Below are positions 4,128 through 6,985 of a DNA stretch of 6,985 bases, piece by piece. Below the pieces are notes generated by a model that did no database searches, was not told the origin of the DNA, and saw only the letters and a list, made by a program, of their open reading frames with translations. The stretch is from Bryobacteraceae bacterium. GTDB lineage: Bacteria > Acidobacteriota > Terriglobia > Bryobacterales > Bryobacteraceae. Within the stretch, counting starts at the first letter, position 1. Every line of letters starts with the position of its first letter. The stretch covers positions 1 to 6,985 of the forward strand of contig JADGHK010000120.1 of assembly GCA_019686145.1 (NCBI GenBank). The letters run 5' to 3'. The position numbers were made by a program, and so were the translations under genes.

Positions 4128-6985
4128 ATGCTTTGGCGAATATCCTTCGCGTTGACGCTGCTCTCCGCGCTTGCCGTGCCGATGCTATTGCACGCGCAAG
4201 GTTCCGACGCGGTCCTTGTAGGCATCATTACTGATGCTTCGGGCGCCGCCGTCGCGGGAGCGACCGTCTCTGCCGTTAACGTCGCGACCGGCGTAAGTCG
4301 CGACGTCGTTACTAATCAGACCGGAGCTTATCGTATTGGTCCGCTTGTACCTGGGACCTACGAAGTGCGGACTTCGATGACCGGGTTCAAGACCAAGGTC
4401 CAAAGCAACGTAGTGTTGCAGACGGGCGCTGTTTTGAAAGTCGATTTGGTGCTCGAAGTCGGTGATGTTTCCGAGCGGATCGAAGTTACGGCGGCCGCTC
4501 CTATGCTGCAAACGCAGGAAACTTCGGTCGGCGGTGTAATTACAACCTCGCAGCTTGAACGAATCCCCGTGAACGGCCGTAACTACACGCGGCTTCTCGT
4601 GTTGATGCCAGGCAGCAGCGATATCCGGCGGAGCCAGGGCCGCGGTGACCTCTCAGGCACGCAGATGGTTTCTATTAACGGTCAGCGCACGCAGGACAAC
4701 AACTACACGATCGACGGCATTGACAACAACATGATGTTCATGAACTCCCCGGGAGGTTCGCCCCCGATGGACGCGATCCAGGAGTTCCGTGTCGCGACGG
4801 GGAACTCCGCGGAATACGGCCGATCCGCTGGAGCAAACGTCAATATCTCGATTAAGTCCGGCACGCGTGACCTGCATGGTTCCGCTTATTGGTATGTTCG
4901 CAACGACAAGTTCGACGCGAACGAATGGTTTGCAAACCGGCAGAACCGGGGCAAAGTGCCCTTCCGCCAGAATCAGTACGGCATCTCGATTGGCGGTCCG
5001 GTCGTTCTGCCAAAGGTTTATAACGGGCGCGACAAGACCTTCTGGTTCGCAAGCTGGGAGGGCTTCCGCCGCCGTCGCGGGCAGACAGCCCAGGGCACGG
5101 TGCCTCTGGAGCCGATGCGTCAAGGCAACTTCTCGATGCTGAGCTCCAAGATCTACGATCCGCTCACGGGTCAGGTGGACGCAAACGGAGGGATCGTACG
5201 CCAGCCGTTCGCCAACAACATCATTCCCCAGAGCCGCATCAATCCGGCGATGCGATATATCGTAGACACGCTCATGCCGCTGCCGAACCGCCCAGGCACC
5301 GTTAACAACCTGCTGTTCACACAGGGGCAAAGCAACGACCGGGACATGTTTGTCGCGCGTGTGGATCATGCGTTCGGCGAGAAGGACACCGTTTACTTCC
5401 GCATGCTGGAGCAGCGCGTCGGCGAGATAGTGCCGAACATCACCGGGTACTATGTCAGCGAGAACCGGTATGACGTGAGGAACTATGGCGGAGGGTGGAA
5501 TCACATCTTCAGTCCGTCGACGGTTCTCGAGTTGAAGTACGGCTTTAGCAATCCGGACAACCCCGGATGCCCGTCTTACACGGACGGACTTACAAGGGAA
5601 GGAATCCTCCAAACGGCCGGCATCAGCTTTTTTGACATGCAGGCCCTTTGTGATACCCGCGTGAGCTTTATCCCGCAAGGCTACCTGACTGCGGGCGGGG
5701 GCGGCGGCGAGACGATTCTCGATCGCAACCATCAGGTTAGCGGCAAGCTCTCGAAGGTTGTTGGCCGCCACTCGTTCAAAATGGGCGGAGGATACACGGC
5801 CCGGGCAACGGACGCACAGTATTCCAACCCGACGAACGGCGACGCGACATTCTGGGCTGCGCTCACTGCTTCGGCGGATGACCCTTCCTCCGGCAACTCG
5901 TTCGCCACGATGCTGCTGGGGTATCCAAGCGAGACACGCCGCGGGTTTGGTATTCCGAAGATGCAGGCTCGCCAGCCGTACTTTGAGGCATTCTTCCAGG
6001 ACGACTGGCGCGTCACGGATCGCCTCACTCTGAATCTCGGGATCCGGTGGGAATCCGGCTTCCGGCCTTATGACATTACGGACTCTCTCGGGAACCTTGT
6101 CATCACCCGCAATCCGTCGACGGGCGAATACGGCGTCGAACTCCTTTGGGCTGGCGTAAATCCCCTTCCGGATCCGTATACAGGTCAGCCCAATTCTCCG
6201 CCGCGCCGCCTGGGCTACGGCCGGTCGTTGATGCGAGATGACTGGAACAATTTCGCGCCGCGCCTCGGCATCGCATACCAGATCACTCCGAAGACCGTCT
6301 TCCGTGCTGGCGCCGGTATCTTTTACAACACCACGTTCATGCAGGAAATTAACGACCTTCGGAAGTTCTGGCCTTACCTGCCCCAGCAGCTGAGCACGTT
6401 CAACCGCGGAGTTGTCGCCGATTTTCAGATCACAGATCCGGGTCCTGCGTTCGGCAGTACGCAGGAGATTGGAGGATGGCCGCAAAACCCGAATAATCGG
6501 ACTCCCTACTCGCAGCAGTGGAACGTGTTCGTCCAACATCAGCTGATGTCTGATCTTGCCGTGGACATCGGGTATGTCGGCTCGGCGAACCGGAAGCAGA
6601 TCGGTTACCACGGTTGGAACAACGCTGTAACTCCTGGCCCGGGACCTGTTGGCCCGCGCCGCCTTCTGGCCGGCGCCGGCTTCACGGGCAACATGGATGG
6701 CGGGAGCAATCACTTCAACTCGGAATACAACGCTCTGCAGCTCAAGGTGACAAAGCAATTCAGCAAAGGGCTGGCGGTGCTCGGCAATTACACGTGGGGC
6801 AAATGCATGGATGACCAGTCCTCGCTGGCTGAAGGTAAGTTCCAGGACTTTCTGAATGCCCGTGCAGACTGGTCGCGCTGCAGCTACGACATTAAGCACG
6901 CCTTCAAGGTAGGCTATGTCTACGACCTGCCCTTCGGCCGCGGACGCATGTTCGGCGGCGGGTGGAACCGGTTTACAGACGCGAT
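4128..6985 (+). CDS. Oar-like TonB-dependent receptor with carboxypeptidase-regulatory-like N-terminal domain (C-terminus outside window)
   Basis: An outer-membrane beta-barrel receptor. I read 952 codons in one frame with no stop or shift; the right edge cuts it. Residues 1-24 (MLWRISFALTLLSALAVPML then LHAQ) are a signal peptide. About 28-112 is a beta-sandwich CarboxypepD_reg-like domain (GIITDASGAAVAGATVSAVN, then QTGAYRIGPLVPGTYEV). The plug spans about 118-245, with ERIPVNGRNYTRLLVLMPG (144-162), DNNYTIDGIDNN (190-201), IQEFRVATGNSAEYGRSAGA (217-236) and NISIKSGT. The barrel follows, with typical blocks such as FFQDDWRVTDRLTLNLGIRW, NNFAPRLGIAY and YVYDLPFGRGRMFGGGWN near the edge. Homologues are roughly 1000-1200 residues, so about 50-200 are missing. 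Two Cys pairs (around 5570/5650 and 6800/6880) could form loop disulfides, and a poly-Gly run lies near 5695-5710. The cargo is unknown; such receptors in Acidobacteriota are often assumed to handle glycans or large molecules, which is inference here. Confidence 0.95.
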   Translation, partial: MLWRISFALTLLSALAVPMLLHAQGSDAVLVGIITDASGAAVAGATVSAVNVATGVSRDVVTNQTGAYRIGPLVPGTYEVRTSMTGFKTKVQSNVVLQTGAVLKVDLVLEVGDVSERIEVTAAAPMLQTQETSVGGVITTSQLERIPVNGRNYTRLLVLMPGSSDIRRSQGRGDLSGTQMVSINGQRTQDNNYTIDGIDNNMMFMNSPGGSPPMDAIQEFRVATGNSAEYGRSAGANVNISIKSGTRDLHGSAYWYVRNDKFDANEWFANRQNRGKVPFRQNQYGISIGGPVVLPKVYNGRDKTFWFASWEGFRRRRGQTAQGTVPLEPMRQGNFSMLSSKIYDPLTGQVDANGGIVRQPFANNIIPQSRINPAMRYIVDTLMPLPNRPGTVNNLLFTQGQSNDRDMFVARVDHAFGEKDTVYFRMLEQRVGEIVPNITGYYVSENRYDVRNYGGGWNHIFSPSTVLELKYGFSNPDNPGCPSYTDGLTREGILQTAGISFFDMQALCDTRVSFIPQGYLTAGGGGGETILDRNHQVSGKLSKVVGRHSFKMGGGYTARATDAQYSNPTNGDATFWAALTASADDPSSGNSFATMLLGYPSETRRGFGIPKMQARQPYFEAFFQDDWRVTDRLTLNLGIRWESGFRPYDITDSLGNLVITRNPSTGEYGVELLWAGVNPLPDPYTGQPNSPPRRLGYGRSLMRDDWNNFAPRLGIAYQITPKTVFRAGAGIFYNTTFMQEINDLRKFWPYLPQQLSTFNRGVVADFQITDPGPAFGSTQEIGGWPQNPNNRTPYSQQWNVFVQHQLMSDLAVDIGYVGSANRKQIGYHGWNNAVTPGPGPVGPRRLLAGAGFTGNMDGGSNHFNSEYNALQLKVTKQFSKGLAVLGNYTWGKCMDDQSSLAEGKFQDFLNARADWSRCSYDIKHAFKVGYVYDLPFGRGRMFGGGWNRFTDA

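Noticed and set aside
5690..5710. G-rich tract as a quadruplex regulatory element
   Set aside because: It lies within the receptor coding frame and simply encodes a run of glycines in a probable surface loop.
4653..6899. Large minus-strand ORF as a real gene
   Set aside because: The plus strand reads as a continuous Oar-like TonB-dependent receptor over the whole interval. The antisense product shows no recognisable family and is rich in Arg/Val/Ala, as expected of a codon-complement shadow.

Overview
The window looks like chromosomal DNA from an Acidobacteriota bacterium, probably near the Bryobacteraceae/Solibacter group. This is inferred from the large Oar-like TonB-dependent receptor with an N-terminal carboxypeptidase-regulatory-like domain (a family greatly expanded in that phylum), the Tat-exported Nif3-like protein, and the GC-rich codon use. 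No mobile element, CRISPR array, tRNA or rRNA was found. All five main genes read through without a visible frameshift.

Layout. (1) 1-838, minus: the N-terminal 279 residues of a TolC-family outer-membrane efflux protein, cut by the left edge. (2) 890-1687, minus: a two-domain VOC (glyoxalase/bleomycin-resistance fold) protein resembling mycobacterial CFP30B; it lies 51 bp upstream of tolC on the same strand, so the two may share a transcript. (3) 1688-1825: a divergent intergenic region with several inverted repeats. (4) 1826-2914, plus: a soluble one-gene chemoreceptor-like protein, with a short MCP signalling tip at the N-terminus and a double-Cache-like sensor region at the C-terminus, and no membrane segment. 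(5) 2915-3074: a gap between convergent genes containing a possible 31-codon ORF with its own ribosome binding site. (6) 3075-3953, minus: a Nif3/DUF34-like dinuclear-metal protein with a twin-arginine signal peptide. (7) 3954-4127: a divergent promoter region with a good sigma70-like promoter and a three-copy TGCCCC repeat. (8) 4128-6985, plus: the first 952 codons of the TonB-dependent receptor, cut by the right edge.

The genes do not form one obvious pathway. tolC and the receptor are envelope transport functions, the VOC protein may act in detoxification or stress, the MCP/Cache protein is an orphan signalling component with no cheA or cheW nearby, and the Nif3-like protein appears to be periplasmic. 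The most unusual signal is in the start regions. The Shine-Dalgarno sequences of tolC, the VOC gene and the receptor each lie in one arm of a perfect 7-9 bp inverted repeat, and the MCP/Cache start region can be drawn as a three-way-junction RNA. These were found by eye and need folding and conservation tests.
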